Notes: generated by a model not told the origin, from the sequence alone. 64,000 bases of DNA from Brachypterus glaber (GCA_958510825.1 OY294054.1:13591390-13655389), one strand, 5' to 3'; numbered from the stretch's first letter, positions 10,834 to 22,233 are shown. Translations and numbers: made by a program.

Positions 10834-11487
10834 TAAAGTAACTTTAGGGTGGGTACCGGGGCACAAAGGCATTGATGGCAATGAGAGAACAGATCAACTC
10901 TCAAGAGAAGGATCAGAAACTCCCTTCATTGGACCTGAGCCGGCTATTGGCATAACCAAAACCACGGTAAAAAGCTGGATATCCAACTGGATAACATCCC
11001 AGCAAAATTTACAGTGGGGTCAGGCACCGGGACTCAGGCAAAGCAAGTTAATACTTGGCGGTGCAATAACTGCTGGTCCACTAACCAAGAACCTTCTACA
11101 TCTTGGCAGGGACCACCTTAGGAAGGTGATAGGGCTAATAACTGGTCACTGCTACCTGAGGAAACACATGTATATCATCCGTGTGTATAGGGATGAGCCA
11201 ATATGCAGACTGTGTAATGAGGAGGCGGAAACAGCCTCTCATGTTCTCTTTGACTGCGTGGCTCTATATCGCTGGAGACACTGGCAACCGGAAAATGGTA
11301 ACCCAGAAGCTATGCTCTCCAATGCAAATCTAGTAAACAGCCTAGTAAGCCTTATAAATGAAACGAAGCTGTTTGACTAGCAAGAGACCCAAGAACAACA
11401 CAATAGGCCCGCAGGTGGCCGCAGTGTTTGAGGTACGAATCCTCATCTTGTTTCTCTTCATCAATCAATCAATCAATCAATTAATCA
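10834..11487 (+). mobile_element. 5'-truncated LINE insertion with 7-bp TSD
   Basis: ATATACC is found at 10827-10833 and again at 11488-11494. Between them lie the last part of a LINE polyprotein, a short 3' UTR and a (TCAA)n tail (about 11460-11487). 5' truncation, a simple-repeat tail and a short duplication are the hallmarks of target-primed reverse transcription. The empty counterpart is the repeat at 31.4 kb. Confidence 0.9.
10835..11380 (+). pseudogene. LINE ORF2 C-terminus: RNase H end and zinc knuckle
   Basis: An open frame of 181 codons without ATG at its start ends at TAG. It begins in the last RNase H motif (GWVPGHKGIDGNERTD, whose aspartate would be the final catalytic residue). 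It continues through the linker usual in this group (LRKVIGLITGHCYLRKHM) to a C-x2-C-x8-H-x4-C knuckle (CRLCNEEAETASHVLFDC). Domain order and motifs place it with arthropod RNase-H-bearing LINEs of the R1/I/LOA group; the exact clade cannot be fixed without the RT. The apurinic endonuclease, RT and most of RNase H are missing, so it is a dead copy. It has no internal stop, suggesting modest age. Confidence 0.9.
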
Positions 11488-11842
11488 ATATACCGAGGTG
11501 CATAGCATCGAAGAATATGAGAGTGCGAGGCTATAATAGTATTTTACTACTAGCGAATTTATTTTTAAATATTTTTATATTAGTAATAATGTAAAACGTT
11601 TGCTTAATTTTAATTAACCGCAAAAACTAGTAGTCTTTAAAATTGCCATTTTGCGGAACAAATAAATTAATTAATTTGTTCAGTAAAGTTGATAGAACTG
11701 GTAGCGCTTTCATATTTTTAAAATGTGTAAAAACATATAGGGAAGTATTTACCTAATAAATAGTGTGTTATATTCTAATATAATAATACATACATGTAAT
11801 GTATGTATCAGTTGTGAATAAAATTGATTTCTCGGGTTGAAA

Positions 11843-12130
11843 ACATACATTACATTACATTACATTTTTGTTTAACCTCGTACTATTCTACCTAATTAAG
11901 CATCCCCTAAGTCCAGGACTTGTGTGGGCTAGTAGTAGAGGGAACCATCGGCTTTAATTGACTTTCGAAGCAATTTATAGGGAGTGTCCGCTTCACTTAC
12001 GCCTTCGCCAAATTTCAATTATTAATTAACTGAAAAAGGCAAATCGGCGCCGGTGAGAATCGAACTCACGGTATTTTGGGTAGTAAACTCGTCAAGTATG
12101 ACGCGGTAGTCCACTACACCAATCCTCCCA
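11843..12130 (-). mobile_element. SINE copy 2, near full length
   Basis: On the minus strand: tRNA-like head (GGTGTAGTGGACTACCGCG A box; GAGTTCGATTCTC B box), then CGCCGATTTGCCTTTTTC, AGTTAATTAATAATTGAAAT, GGCGAAGGCGTAAGTGAAGC, GTTCCCTCTACTACTAGCCC, AAGTCCTGGACTTAG, ACGAGGTTAAAC and an (ATGTA)n-type tail at 11843-11867. It is the best reference copy in the window. SINEs are transcribed by RNA polymerase III from the internal boxes and moved by a partner LINE; the partner is not identified. Confidence 0.88.
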
Positions 12131-12133
12131 TGA

Positions 12134-12730
12134 TGATAAATAATGGTACGTTCTAAAGCAAGCAGTGGAAAAAATAAACGTCTTATTGTTGATATTTTCT
12201 AAAATTGCAGAAGAAAAGAAATAACGTAATATTTTTAAACTTGTCAGCAATAAAAATCCACAACGAAAATATTGTAGCGAAATATAGGTATAATCGTCGA
12301 AAAATAAAAATTACAACTGATAAAACTTTTTTTAGGGGAAGTAAATTTAATAATAAAAAACCAGTTTAAAAATGAAATTACTTAGAAAAGCAGAGAAAAG
12401 ACTGTTACTCAAAATTAAATAAAAACCAAACTTCTTAAAAGAAACAAAATATTATTTTCTAGCTTATTGTATTATTAAAGTAATATTATAGACAATTTAA
12501 TATATTTTTATTTTTATTTTCTTGTTACAGACAAATAAAATTTTTCTATCTTAATGGTTTTATAATGTACATATTTAAGATCAATACTAAAAATGTTGTC
12601 TTTTACCTAGATTTCGCCGTTTCTTTTTAATTTATTTAGTTATCCAAATTTACTTATTTTACTTTTTCAGATTAACAGGAAATAAAAAATAAATAAATTA
12701 TATACTGTTGGATAGACAATTTAATAGGTA
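12134..12730. other. AT-rich spacer
   Basis: A/T-rich with no supported feature. Confidence 0.5.
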
Positions 12731-13605
12731 CACTGGGAAAAATAAATATGTAATTACACATGATTCTGCACGTAAATATGATTCAATGCAAACACACGTA
12801 AAATTTACTATTTACATGTAATTTTACCATTTTACATGTAAATTTACAATTTTACATGTAAATTTACAATTTTACATGTAAATTTACAATTTTACATGTA
12901 ATTTTACAATTTTACATGTAATTTTATAATTATATATGCAATTTACATGTAAGATGTAGTAAATTTTACAGAATTTACTGTGAAAAAATAAATATCTAAA
13001 TTTGCATTCAGAATCATAGGTGTTGCCATGCAGAGACAAGTAAAATTACGAGATTTTTTACGCACTTTAAATGCAAATATGGTTATTTTACAGCAAATAA
13101 AGTAGGTCATATGTTGCCAGCAAAGAAAGTGGTAAATTTAAATCAGTACTGTAAATTTACAGTTATCTGTAAAAATGTGAATTTTTATTTTGGTAATTTT
13201 ACTGCTATCTTTTGTAGAATGTAAGCTATTATTATGGTAATTTTCGGGACTGTCTGTAAAAGTGCTCTGTTTTTGGACCACATGCATGAATTTTAATGCA
13301 AAATTATTGTACCGACAGGAAAAGAGCTGAGATTTTACTAAACCCAGTAATATTAAGGTTAATTTAATAAATATTGTAAATTCACATTCTGACATTGTAA
13401 ATTTGCTTTAATTATTATAGTTAAAACTACTGTAAGATTGACGGACAAATTTAGAGGGCGTAATTTTACAATTTTATATGAATATTACATCTAAATTACA
13501 TGTAATATTCATATAAAATTGTAAAGTTACATATAAAATCTAGTAAACTTTCATTGTACCTGCATGGCAACACATTACCTATGATTCCATTTATTTTTTA
13601 CAGTG
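12731..13605. mobile_element. 875-bp composite CACTG element with TA duplication
   Basis: Ends are CACTGGGAAAAATAAAT and, inverted, CACTGTAAAAAATAAAT. TA flanks it (12729-12730, 13606-13607). A third terminus-like block (TGTGAAAAAATAAAT..AGAATCATAGGTGTTGCC) lies inside near 12980-13030, matching the inverted right end (CAACACATTACCTATGATTC). The unit therefore looks like two related elements fused or nested. It also contains a 20-bp tandem array and, at 13061-13456, the inverted module seen at 1.2 and 41.4 kb. Confidence 0.75.
12812..12935. repeat. 20-bp tandem repeat, about 6 units
   Basis: The unit AATTTACAATTTTACATGTA repeats with single-base variants (TTTT for TTTA) about six times, inside the CACTG element. 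Subterminal tandem repeats of this sort are common in MITEs and vary in copy number. Confidence 0.85.
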
Positions 13606-14012
13606 TATCTACCTTTTAAATGATTTATCACAAAACCTCACCCATGCACTCTCTGCGCACCTCAAGTCTTAATTAAAATTATAGAAATATACTTATTAAG
13701 GCTAAATATAGTTTATCTTATGTAGGTTCAATTTTTCAAAAATTGTTTGATTTATTTAAAGAAATTTTGACCCTATTTTAAACCCCCAAAAAATGTCTCG
13801 AAAATTAAAAAAATTGGTCAAATTGAGAATTTTATAAGCTTTAAAATGATATATCACGCGACCTTCGTTTCTATTAAAAAAAATACTCCCCATTTGGATC
13901 TTGGATAACATCCACATTTTAAAACCTAAAAATATTAAATATGTCTAAAAAGATTTGAGTTGTATTATTTAAGTGTTCTAAATTGGAAGTCGATCACTAA
14001 GAATTCGTTTCC
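13606..14012. other. AT-rich spacer
   Basis: No supported feature. Confidence 0.5.
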
Positions 14013-14150
14013 GCAGTAAATACTGAACATTGTTACAGTAAAACATAACGTTGTTCTGTTATGTTTTACTGTAACAACTTGTAATTAATAACAAATGTTG
14101 CCTGGGGTTCCAAATAGGCAAAACTGTTTAGTATTTACTACGATAACAAA
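14013..14150. repeat. Nested inverted repeats
   Basis: An inner hairpin has an 18-bp perfect stem (GTTACAGTAAAACATAAC and its complement, about 14033-14077, loop GTTGTTCT). It sits inside outer arms GCAGTAAATACT / AGTATTTACTACG. It is probably a decayed foldback element. Confidence 0.65.
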
Positions 14151-14185
14151 GTCTCAGTTCTCAGTTCATCTCAATTCGCTCCTTA

Positions 14186-14423
14186 GGGAACGTTCAAGTA
14201 TTACGTAACGCAAATTGTACCAAAATTCATACACTTCATACCCCGATTCTCGCGTTATTTAAGGCTGTAGAGATTTGATATTTTGGCTACCCCCCCTAAC
14301 ACACCCCCTATTAGGGGGGTAGCCAAAATATCAAATCTCTGTAATCCATAATAACGCGAGAACCGGGGTATGAAGTGTATGAATTTTGGTACAATATGCG
14401 TTACGTAATACTTGAACGTTCCC
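14186..14423. mobile_element. 238-bp hairpin MITE, GGGAACGTTC ends, TTA duplication
   Basis: Nearly the whole element is one palindrome. Ends read GGGAACGTTCAAGTATTACG, with a central GCTACCCCCCCTAACA / TATTAGGGGGGTAGC loop. TTA is duplicated at 14183-14185 and 14424-14426, the target style of PIF/Harbinger. Related copies lie at 15.7, 16.7 and 37.1 kb. Confidence 0.88.
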
Positions 14424-14959
14424 TTATAACACACAAATTTCGTGCAATTTTATGTGTACATAGGTTAATTGTAGGCAATTTTCTGTGTAAGTTTGGTTTT
14501 TATATATATTTTTTGAAATTTATTTTAAAATTTGAAACTTTTTTTCAGAAAGCCTGTATTATTTTTATGTACAAAACTTTTTACAAAGTATTAGGCAACT
14601 CTTAAAGTTCACAAAAAAATTATTTTTTATTTTTTTGCCGTCATAAATAAATGTGCAGCACGTGCTGAAGTTGACACCTCAAAAGTAACATGGCAATTGG
14701 TTCCAGCGATAGCTCCGCCCCCATTGGTCTAAAACACAAAAACCAAAAACAGTCCTGTTACAAATTACGTCTTTTAGTTTGCTAATGGCGAAATTAGTCA
14801 AAATTCAAAAAGGGTAAAAAAGGGGAGATAAAATAAAAATAACAAGATTTTGGAAAAAAAAATGTACATTAGCTAACTCTCCAACATGATTTTCGACAAA
14901 TTTCTGAAAGATAGTATGTGTTGTTAAATAGTTTTTTTTTTAATATTAAAAAATAAGTA
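14424..14959. other. AT-rich spacer
   Basis: A short CCAGCGATAGCTCCGCCCCC stretch near 14700 is GC-richer but unclassified. Nothing else is recognised; the 76-codon frame at 14375-14605 starts inside the MITE. Confidence 0.45.
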
Positions 14960-15196
14960 GTACAAGGTTAAATAGTGAATTTTAAGCTCTTTAAAATGAT
15001 GTATGACAAGATCTAGGGTGCTATTTAAAATATTGTCCCCCAATGCCCCCTGGCGCCGCCTTAACGAATAAAAAATAAAAAAATATCACAAATAGAAGTT
15101 TTTGTTGTGTAATATACCTACTTCAAATTTAAAGTTTATATCTCATCCCGTTCAAAAGTTACGGGGAGTGTACCATTTAAAAGAATAACCCTGTAT
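14960..15196 (-). mobile_element. CAGGGTTATTC family, copy 1
   Basis: Inverted relative to copies at 32097-32335 and 58866-59040. It shares ACCATTTAAAAGAATAACCC at the terminus, TTTATATCTCATCCCGT, GTTTTTGTTGTGTAATATA and a CCTGGCGCCGCCTTAACG block. A CAGGGT terminus next to TA suggests a Tc1/mariner-type non-autonomous element; only one end is clear. Confidence 0.65.
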
Positions 15197-15568
15197 ATGT
15201 ATAACTTCTTAAAGAATAAGAATTTTAGGAGCATATTCTATACATATTAAGAAGTACAAGAAAGCAAAAAATAAATCGTGTTTTTGAAATCAAAAATCAG
15301 ATCAACCCCTTAAAGATTATACTAATCAAAAATTAAATTTGCCAAATTTATTTGATTCAAATTGTTTAAGCAAAGTGACAAAGTTACGGCTCAACTGTTA
15401 AGCTATAAAATGCTTGGAGGCCAGTATTTTAATATAGCTGAAATTTTGGGATCCATTTAATTAAGGAGCCTGTCTTAATTTATTGGTGTTTATGTGTACA
15501 TACGCCAGGAAAGGCGTGGGATATACTGTCACAGTATTACTGTGTGTTCATTTTTAATCGATTTGGTT
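15197..15568. other. AT-rich spacer
   Basis: No supported feature. Confidence 0.5.
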
Positions 15569-15730
15569 GAGGATCGATTCTTTTGAATATCGATTCTTTT
15601 GAAGATCCATTTTTTAGAAGATCGATTCTTTTGAAGATCGATTCTTTTGAAGATAGATTCTTTTAAATATTAAGCCTTTTAAAGATCAATTTTTTAAAGA
15701 TCGACTTTTTTATACAATAGATTTTTTTAA
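15569..15730. repeat. 16-19-bp minisatellite (GATCGATTCTTTTGAA)
   Basis: About nine degenerate units of AGATCGATTCTTTTGA follow each other head to tail, decaying toward the right end. A single further unit lies near 16265. Non-coding. Confidence 0.85.
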
Positions 15731-15742
15731 CTTTTTTCATAG

Positions 15743-15880
15743 GGGAGCGTTCAAGTATTACGTAACGCAAAATTTGGCCATTTTTGACCTCCACCCCCCC
15801 CCCATGTAACGTGGCGTAACATTTTCGAGACCCACCACCCCCCCTCCCTATTTGTTACGTAACAATTTACAAAAAGTTAA
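15743..15880. mobile_element. Truncated GGGAACG-type MITE
   Basis: It begins GGGAGCGTTCAAGTATTACG like its relatives and contains CCACCCCCCCCCATGTAACG and GTTACGTAAC, but the inverted right terminus is lost. Confidence 0.7.
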
Positions 15881-16714
15881 AAAAAATGAAACGAAATTTT
15901 GCTTTATGGTTTAAACCGCTTTTTAACCGGTTATTGCTTCCGTGTTTTAACCCAAAATCGGTCTGATGTAATTTCCGAAATCGGTTAACCGAAAACCGGT
16001 TATTGGCTATGGTTTTCCATCTCCAATTGTTTTTGTTTAGAGGATTTAGTTAACTGTTAACCACGCCGTGTGCAATAAAATTTGCAAGGAATTCGTCTCT
16101 TTAAACCTAGATCATTGTTAAAATCGTGATCCAATAAACATTTTATAAGTTTATAATTTTTTAAATGTTTTCGAGCGCACTACCGTCATCTTAGGTCAAC
16201 AATTCTAATCTTTGCCTTTTTATCGATTTTCACTGGTTTGTGTTTTATACCGTTATAAAACATTGAAGATCGATTCTTTAAGAAATAAATTTTTAGGGTT
16301 TTGTAAAAAATGAAAATTGAATCTTTTGTTTTATTTTTAAAATTTAATGAAATGAGATGTGACTAGATTTTAAATCTGAAGCTTTTCACGATTTTTTAAA
16401 ATATAAAATCACGCCCTAAAATTTTGTTGCCTATATATGAATCACCCTGTATAACTTTATGCGTACAAACAAGTTGTTTTGTCGACGTAAGTACACTTTT
16501 GTGACGCATATGCATAATAATACTATGAAAAAAGAATATTAATAAGATTATTTCTATAAGATTACTTCCTTGATTACTTTTTCTCAAACTAATTAAATCA
16601 TTTTAATAACTTTTAGTTGGCTATACTTTCTTTACAAAGTAAGAAAATGCCTTTGGCAAGAAATTTATTAAATACAACGCTGAAGCCTTGAAGATATGGG
16701 CATTTCTACAGTAA
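15881..16714. other. AT-rich spacer
   Basis: A CACCCTGTATAACT word near 16451 looks like an isolated CAGGGTG transposon end. A short ACCGGTTATT-type repeat lies near 15930-16010. No gene. Confidence 0.4.
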
Positions 16715-16947
16715 GAGAACGTTCAAGTATTACGTAACGCAAATTGTACTAAAATTCATACACTTCATACCCCAGTTCTCGCTTTATTATAGATTATAGA
16801 GATTTCATATTTTGGCTACCCCCCCTAATAGAGGGTGTGTTAGGGTGGGTAGCCAAAATATTAAATCTCTACAGCCTCGAATAACGCGAGAACCGAGGTA
16901 TGAAGTGTATCAATTTTGGTACATTTTGAGTTACGTAATACGTTTCC
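16715..16947. mobile_element. 233-bp hairpin MITE, TAA duplication
   Basis: Same family as 14186-14423, with ends GAGAACGTTCAAGTATTACG and, inverted, GGAAACGTATTACGTAAC, and a mirrored TTTTGGCTACCCCCCC / GGGTGGGTAGCCAAAA core. TAA is duplicated at 16712-16714 and 16948-16950. Confidence 0.88.
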
Positions 16948-17880
16948 TAATGGGAAAAACGAAATCGGTTTTTGTCCAGTAAGTTTTTTTATCCGTAAAC
17001 GACCAAAATTAGTTAAAAATTAAAGAAAATGGTCTTAACTCTTTTTTATATATTATCTTCAGAAGCCAAACGCTTTATCCGATATCGACGATTTTGACTT
17101 CAAGGCTCATATTATTTTGAAAGTATTCTAGGCAAAATTAATGTTGCAAAAAAAACAAAATGGCGGCTGCTGGGTGTCATTTTGTTTATGACAAAAAAAT
17201 TAAAAATAAATAAATGGTGTCAAGTTGGGTATCAAATTAAATAAAACTTTTCGTAGGTTACTGAATAATGGAACCTTCTAAATTTTAAACTTTTTGAGCC
17301 ACCTCTAAATTTTAAAATTTTTAAATAACATTACCTAGTTTCTTTCTGCACCAAATAGAATAATTTTGGCTTTAGGTCCCCCTAAAAATATCATTTTGAT
17401 TTTTTTTTGCATCACCCTTGCCATAAACGTTAACCATCCCGTTCCGTCCCGGGTTCTCCCTAAGAGAAAAATAAAACCAATTATTTTCGAGCATAGAATA
17501 TTTTCTGCGTACGCACATTGTACATTTTAGCAAAATTGACCAATTTTAATTCCCTTTATTAAAAGTTGTTATTAAAAGACTATAATTCACGTATCTATAA
17601 AGTGCTTAAAATAGCTATTAAGCCAAAATTAATGTATTTTTAGCTCCAGTTTAATAAATAAAATTGCTCATTAAATTATTGTTATAGTACAATAAGCAGT
17701 GAAGATATGTATTGCTACGGCTTTCGTATTATGCTCCTCGCATATGCAAGTACCCTTTTCCTGGTGAATTTTTGAGTTAAACTGATTTAAATTGTATTGA
17801 GTTATTTCTATGTTTGTTTGGCGCCTTCCTATAACTTTTTTGTTTTAAAACAATTTTTTTTTTATTTAGCAACGAAGGTA
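16948..17880. other. AT-rich spacer
   Basis: An AAAATGGCGGCTGCTGG word near 17157 resembles the spacer of the hairpin at 0.9 kb. No gene is supported. Confidence 0.4.
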
Positions 17881-17885
17881 TTTTT

Positions 17886-17970
17886 TTCTGCACAAGTTTT
17901 GCGGTTGTGTGCACAAGTTGTGGAATTGAACACCGCAATCTGTGCACATAATCCCACAACTTGTGCATAC
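17886..17970. repeat. Short inverted repeat (TGCACAAGTTGTGG)
   Basis: TGCACAAGTTGTGG and its exact complement lie about 30 bp apart, and a further TGCACAAGTTTTG copy lies just upstream. Overlapping frames on both strands arise from it and are not genes. Confidence 0.6.
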
Positions 17971-18689
17971 GTGCTTTGGTTGAGAGAGTTTTTCGAAAAA
18001 GTGTCCGAAGTGAGCTCTCCACAACTTTTATATTTTGGAGAGATTTTTTTTTTTTAATTTGGTGTAAGTGATCCTTTCAATAAAAGTTGATCGCACTTTT
18101 CCTTCTACTTTTTTTAATTTTTTTAGTTTAGCCCTTATGGCTTTTTTAAAGGATTTTTTTAAACTTTGGAAGATTGATATTTTTACTAGAAGTAATTTTT
18201 TCTGAAAAAATTAAGTTGATCAGATATTTTTTTCACTATTTTCGAATTTTTTAAATGGTAAGCCCCTCATAGCTTTTTTGTTTTTAGGATAATTCTTTTT
18301 AGTTTTAATAGGCTTCGTATCCTTACCACGATTGATTCTTTCTTGAGTTATGGTTCTAAAAAGAAAACGTGACATATGGACGGACAGACGGACGGAAATT
18401 TCTAAAAGTTGTTTAGAATGGGATATAATGCATTTTGGTATAAATGTTTTTGATTTTGGACAATTTTTTTTTTGGTCCGAAATAACTAATACTCCTCCGC
18501 AGTACAGATATGTAGTGAATGAACTTTGGAAAATAAATATTTGGCACGACAAAATAGGTCCTAAAAAGGCACGACAAACTAAGAAATTGAACGGCAGAGT
18601 AAGGTTGTACTTGGCTAAAACGAATTTAAAGATCGATTTAAAAAAAAATGTTTATAACATTTTTTAAAGAGCTTAAAAAAAGCTTTTAC
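17971..18689. other. AT-rich spacer
   Basis: Short GGACGGACAGACGGACGG tract near 18377. Frames at 18220-18667 overlap on both strands and show no family likeness. Confidence 0.45.
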
Positions 18690-18972
18690 CCCAACCTTAC
18701 CTGTTATCGTTTACCCCCAAAATATGAATAACTCTTTGAAATATGATAAGAAACAATATGCAAAATCCGCTTGTCGATATCTTTTCTAGAAATGGAGTTA
18801 TCGGGTTTACATACAGACAGACAGACAAACAGACAGACAGACGTACGCATTTTTTTTTACTCATTTCGACTCAGGAGGGTCTAAAACGAGAAATTTGAAA
18901 AAAAAAACATGGTCAAAGATTTTGACTTTTCGGCAAAGATTTCAATACATCGGCACTCTTAGTAGTACTATG
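18690..18972. repeat. Dispersed repeat A, copy 2
   Basis: Same blocks and order as 60-360: GTTTACCCCCAAAAT, GATAAGAAACAATATGCAAA, the (GACA)n tract, GACTTTTCGGC and CATCGGCACTCTTAGTAG. Confidence 0.8.
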
Positions 18973-20223
18973 TCGATTTAAAAAAAATTATTCGCAATTG
19001 TATATGTATTAATAAAGTTTGGAAAGTACGCGATTTCTTGTACCACTGTTTTCACGCCTGGACCTGACCTGTAATGAAAAATAGAGACCAGTAAACTAAT
19101 TATTACTGGTCTGCAATTTAAATCATTAATTTCCGATAGATGGCGCCACTGCTTAAAAATAAGCATTATTAATGCTTAAAGCAAGATGGCTGAACTGCTG
19201 TTGTGATGATAAACAATATAATCTAATACATTTCGTTTAAAAAACTTAAATGTACAGTTTTAGTCAATGTATTTTGCTTTTGAGACTGAGAAGAATAATA
19301 AATGTTATAAACGGTGTTTTGTGAACTATCAACAAATGTTTGTTGTGGTTGTTTATTTGGGTTACACGTATGTGGAACTTCAGTTTTATCATTGTGCTTT
19401 TCTTGTGAAATGCAGGAAGAAATATTTGTGGCAAATATGAAAAGAACTAAAAAACTAAGTATTATAGTATTATTTTCTTCATTTGAATTCAAACATCTAG
19501 GTTTCAAAAAAATTAGTACTTTATTTTTAAATAAAAACAGGTCTCCCGGAAAATGATACTCTTTCTCGACCTATAAATGGTCTCGGCACTTCGTGCCTCG
19601 CCCATTAATAAGTACTATTTTCCGAGTCGATCTGTAATCTACTATTTTATTTGGTATAATGAGCATCAATTTTTAGAGTGAATTGTTTGAGTATATGCCA
19701 TAATTATTTGGTTCAAAGAGTGTAATAAAAAAAAGCTTAAATATTTTAATAGGCAAATGGATTAATGAAGGGATAAACATTTAATTTACCCTGCGTATTA
19801 ATTCTTACAAATTCCATGTTCCCGTAAAGTTGGTTTAATTTTTATAGATCTATTTGCAAATGCGGGTAATAAATAAGAAAATTTTATTTTTTAAATTTTG
19901 TTTTCCTCTTCTGGTTTCCATATGGATATAAATATTATTTATAGAAATATGGATATTAAAGTATTAAAATATGATCAATTTATTCCAAATGGCTTTAAAA
20001 GTTTTAATTTGTTTTAAATTATATGCATGCAATAAACTAGAGAATATTTAAATACATTTTATTCCGACAGTGTCGGATCGCAACATGAAAAAAAAAAGAA
20101 ATAATTGGTTTTTATCCATAATTTAAAACTCTTATGTAGACATACACATTAAACCCAGTTTCGGCAATCAAAAATATTGAGATCCATAATTTAATGACGT
20201 TTAATTTTATTTAAATATACATT
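18973..20223. other. AT-rich spacer with small hairpins
   Basis: A 10-bp perfect stem (AGACCAGTAA / TTACTGGTCT) lies at about 19083-19112. A possible small inverted element with CGGAAAATGATACT / AGTACTATTTTCCG ends spans about 19548-19638. No gene is supported; the overlapping frames near 19223-19556 are on opposite strands of the same sequence. Confidence 0.4.
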
Positions 20224-20239
20224 TAATGTTAAATTGCAA

Positions 20240-20811
20240 GACTCGGATCAGGGACGGCCTGTACGGGGCCGGAACCTATATTAGGTGTTACAAGGAAGCA
20301 AGTAAAGACCGCTCTCGATGAGTGGGCTTATACCAAGCTAAAGGAACAATGGAGGGCGTCGACGGTTGCCGGCAAGCTAGGGACTTCCTGGCTGGCCCAA
20401 GCAAATCAAAGACCGACTGGTTGCTGGAAAAAGGAATAACTGCACTCAGACAACTTGTAGGGGTCCTTACGGGCCACTGCAAGCTGAGGAAGCACCTGGC
20501 AACAATGCGGATTCTAGAGAGTCCACTATGCCCAGAGTGCGGAGAGGATGAAACATCCTCTCATTACTTAGCCGAGTGTGTCAGATACGACAGGATCAGG
20601 TTACAAGTCTTTGAAACTCAAAGACTCAACCAAGAGGAACTAAGAGATCTCCCCTGGGCCAATATCCTGACCTTTATTGAAAGGACGGGCAGGTTCAAGG
20701 AGGACTCAAATTAGTAAATGGCTGGGATTGCCTGGGGTGACAAAAAGGGCCAGAAATGGCCTAGTTGTCCGGCTTTGGCCAACCCAAAAAATTTACTACT
20801 ACTACTACTAC
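20240..20811 (+). mobile_element. 5'-truncated LINE insertion with 16-bp TSD
   Basis: TAATGTTAAATTGCAA stands at 20224-20239 and, identical, at 20812-20827. The insert is GC-rich compared with its flanks and consists of a LINE C-terminal coding relic, a short 3' UTR and an (ACT)n tail at about 20794-20811. The identical 16-bp duplication implies limited age. Confidence 0.93.
20245..20714 (+). pseudogene. LINE ORF2 C-terminus with one frameshift
   Basis: The first part (to about 20355) reads GSGTACTGPEPILGVTRKQV, aligned with GSETPFIGPEPAIGITKTTV in the LINE relic at 10.9 kb. A frameshift near 20350-20360 then moves to the frame carrying ALRQLVGVLTGHCKLRKHL and a C-x2-C-x7-H-x4-C knuckle (CPECGEDETSSHYLAEC), ending at TAG 20712-20714. 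It is the same LINE group as the 10.9 kb copy (RNase-H-bearing, R1/I/LOA-like) but a different family: the sequences differ and the tail is (ACT)n, not (TCAA)n. RT, endonuclease and the RNase H core are missing. Confidence 0.9.
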
Positions 20812-20859
20812 TAATGTTAAATTGCAACACAGCTACAAAAAAAGATCAATGTATTTTAA

Positions 20860-21115
20860 GGCGCTGAATCCGAATTTGAGGTCAAAGTAGCACGTCATCC
20901 GATTAGTTTTGGAGGTAACCTCAAAAAAGGTTATAAAAAGAGTATATTGACCTTAAATTCGGATTCAGCGCCTCAAAAACATAGGAATACAATGGTCTGC
21001 AAAAAACTTTTAACCTTTTTCGGAGACCATTGTATTCTTATGGACATATTTTGGTTCGCTGAATCCGAATTTGAGGTTAAAATGGCACATCCGATTAGTT
21101 TTGGAGATAACCTCG
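20860..21115. repeat. Mosaic of inverted and direct repeats (GCTGAATCCGAATTTGAGG)
   Basis: GCGCTGAATCCGAATTTGAG at 20861 is mirrored at 20949-20971 and repeated directly at 21057-21076 with the following CATCCGATTAGTTTTGGAG block. A second hairpin (AATACAATGGTCTGC / GGAGACCATTGTATTC) lies between. This is probably a rearranged foldback element. Confidence 0.7.
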
Positions 21116-21780
21116 AAACACCTTATTTTATTACTCAAAAATTAAGCAGAATTTAACAAAATGTGTAAAAGTTACAGATGGGTAATGTGTATATTTTACA
21201 ACGTTTTAACCTTTGTATCCCGGGTATGTAACTCGGTTGGTTCATTTTATACAAAACTATAAAAATGTTTAGTAAATGCATCTTTAAAAAACTCTGTCCC
21301 AACTTAGAATTTGTAAGGGAACTGCAGCCTTTAAAAAACGTTTTGGGGCTAAATATTTTTACGCCTTAAAATACTGAAAGAATTACTATGTGTGAAGTGA
21401 AAGGGAACAATATTAATATAATAAATCAAATAAAATATATCAAATTATACTATAACAGTTCTGTGATAGCAATGTCAAAAGCAATATGATTTATAGTTTT
21501 TCACATAATTATTAAATTTCTTTTTCACTACTTCCACTATCGATAACCTTATAAACTGAATTAGACAGTTACAAATTATGGTATATTTAAATATTAACCC
21601 TATAAGGGTCTGTATAATACCGTGTGTCCAGTATGGATTTTATAGCCGCATTATGTTGAAAGAAGAAATTATTTCGAAAAAAAAAAAAAAAATTGGTTCA
21701 GCTGAAAACTAATACATGTGGAAGTACTTTCGTTAAAAATCGGGGTAGGGCAAGATGGTCAAACGGGGCAAAATAGTAAA
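21116..21780. other. AT-rich spacer
   Basis: No supported feature. A poly-A run lies near 21680. Confidence 0.5.
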
Positions 21781-22233
21781 TTGTTTTACTAAGAGGAAAA
21801 GTGAAGCTTAGTGAAACATACAATGTTTTCTTTAAGCATCCTATATATATATATTTTTTAAATATTAATTTTTGAATTTAATTTATTCAGTAATAAAGTA
21901 TGTTTTTTTTATTAAAATGGGCCAATAAAACCCTTTCGAAATAAACTTAAACATTCCTTAACTCATTTTAATTTTTTTTCGTAGACTAAATCAGGTACTA
22001 AAATGTTCATATTTTATAACTGAACACACTAGTTAGAAGTGATCTATTTTTTTACAATAAAAAAATAAGTTCATTGTTGTACGCCGTAAAAAAAAGTTAG
22101 TTAGCAAAACCACCACTGGCGGCAGCACTCTTTGACTTTGATGACAGCCCTACTTCAAACAAGTTTGTTTATTATGTAAACAGGTGGTTGACTCGAGATT
22201 CTGTGCAAAAACCTTGTGTGAAATTGATTAAAA

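Larger units (their letters stand above)
10787..11720 (+). repeat. Dispersed repeat D, interrupted by a LINE
   Basis: Sequence at 10787-10831 (ACCAAGGTAGAAAATACATTTT onward) and 11520-11720 (GAGTGCGAGGCTATAATAGT onward) appears as one uninterrupted unit at 31380-31680. This copy was therefore split by the LINE at 10834-11487. The family itself is non-coding and unclassified. Confidence 0.7.
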
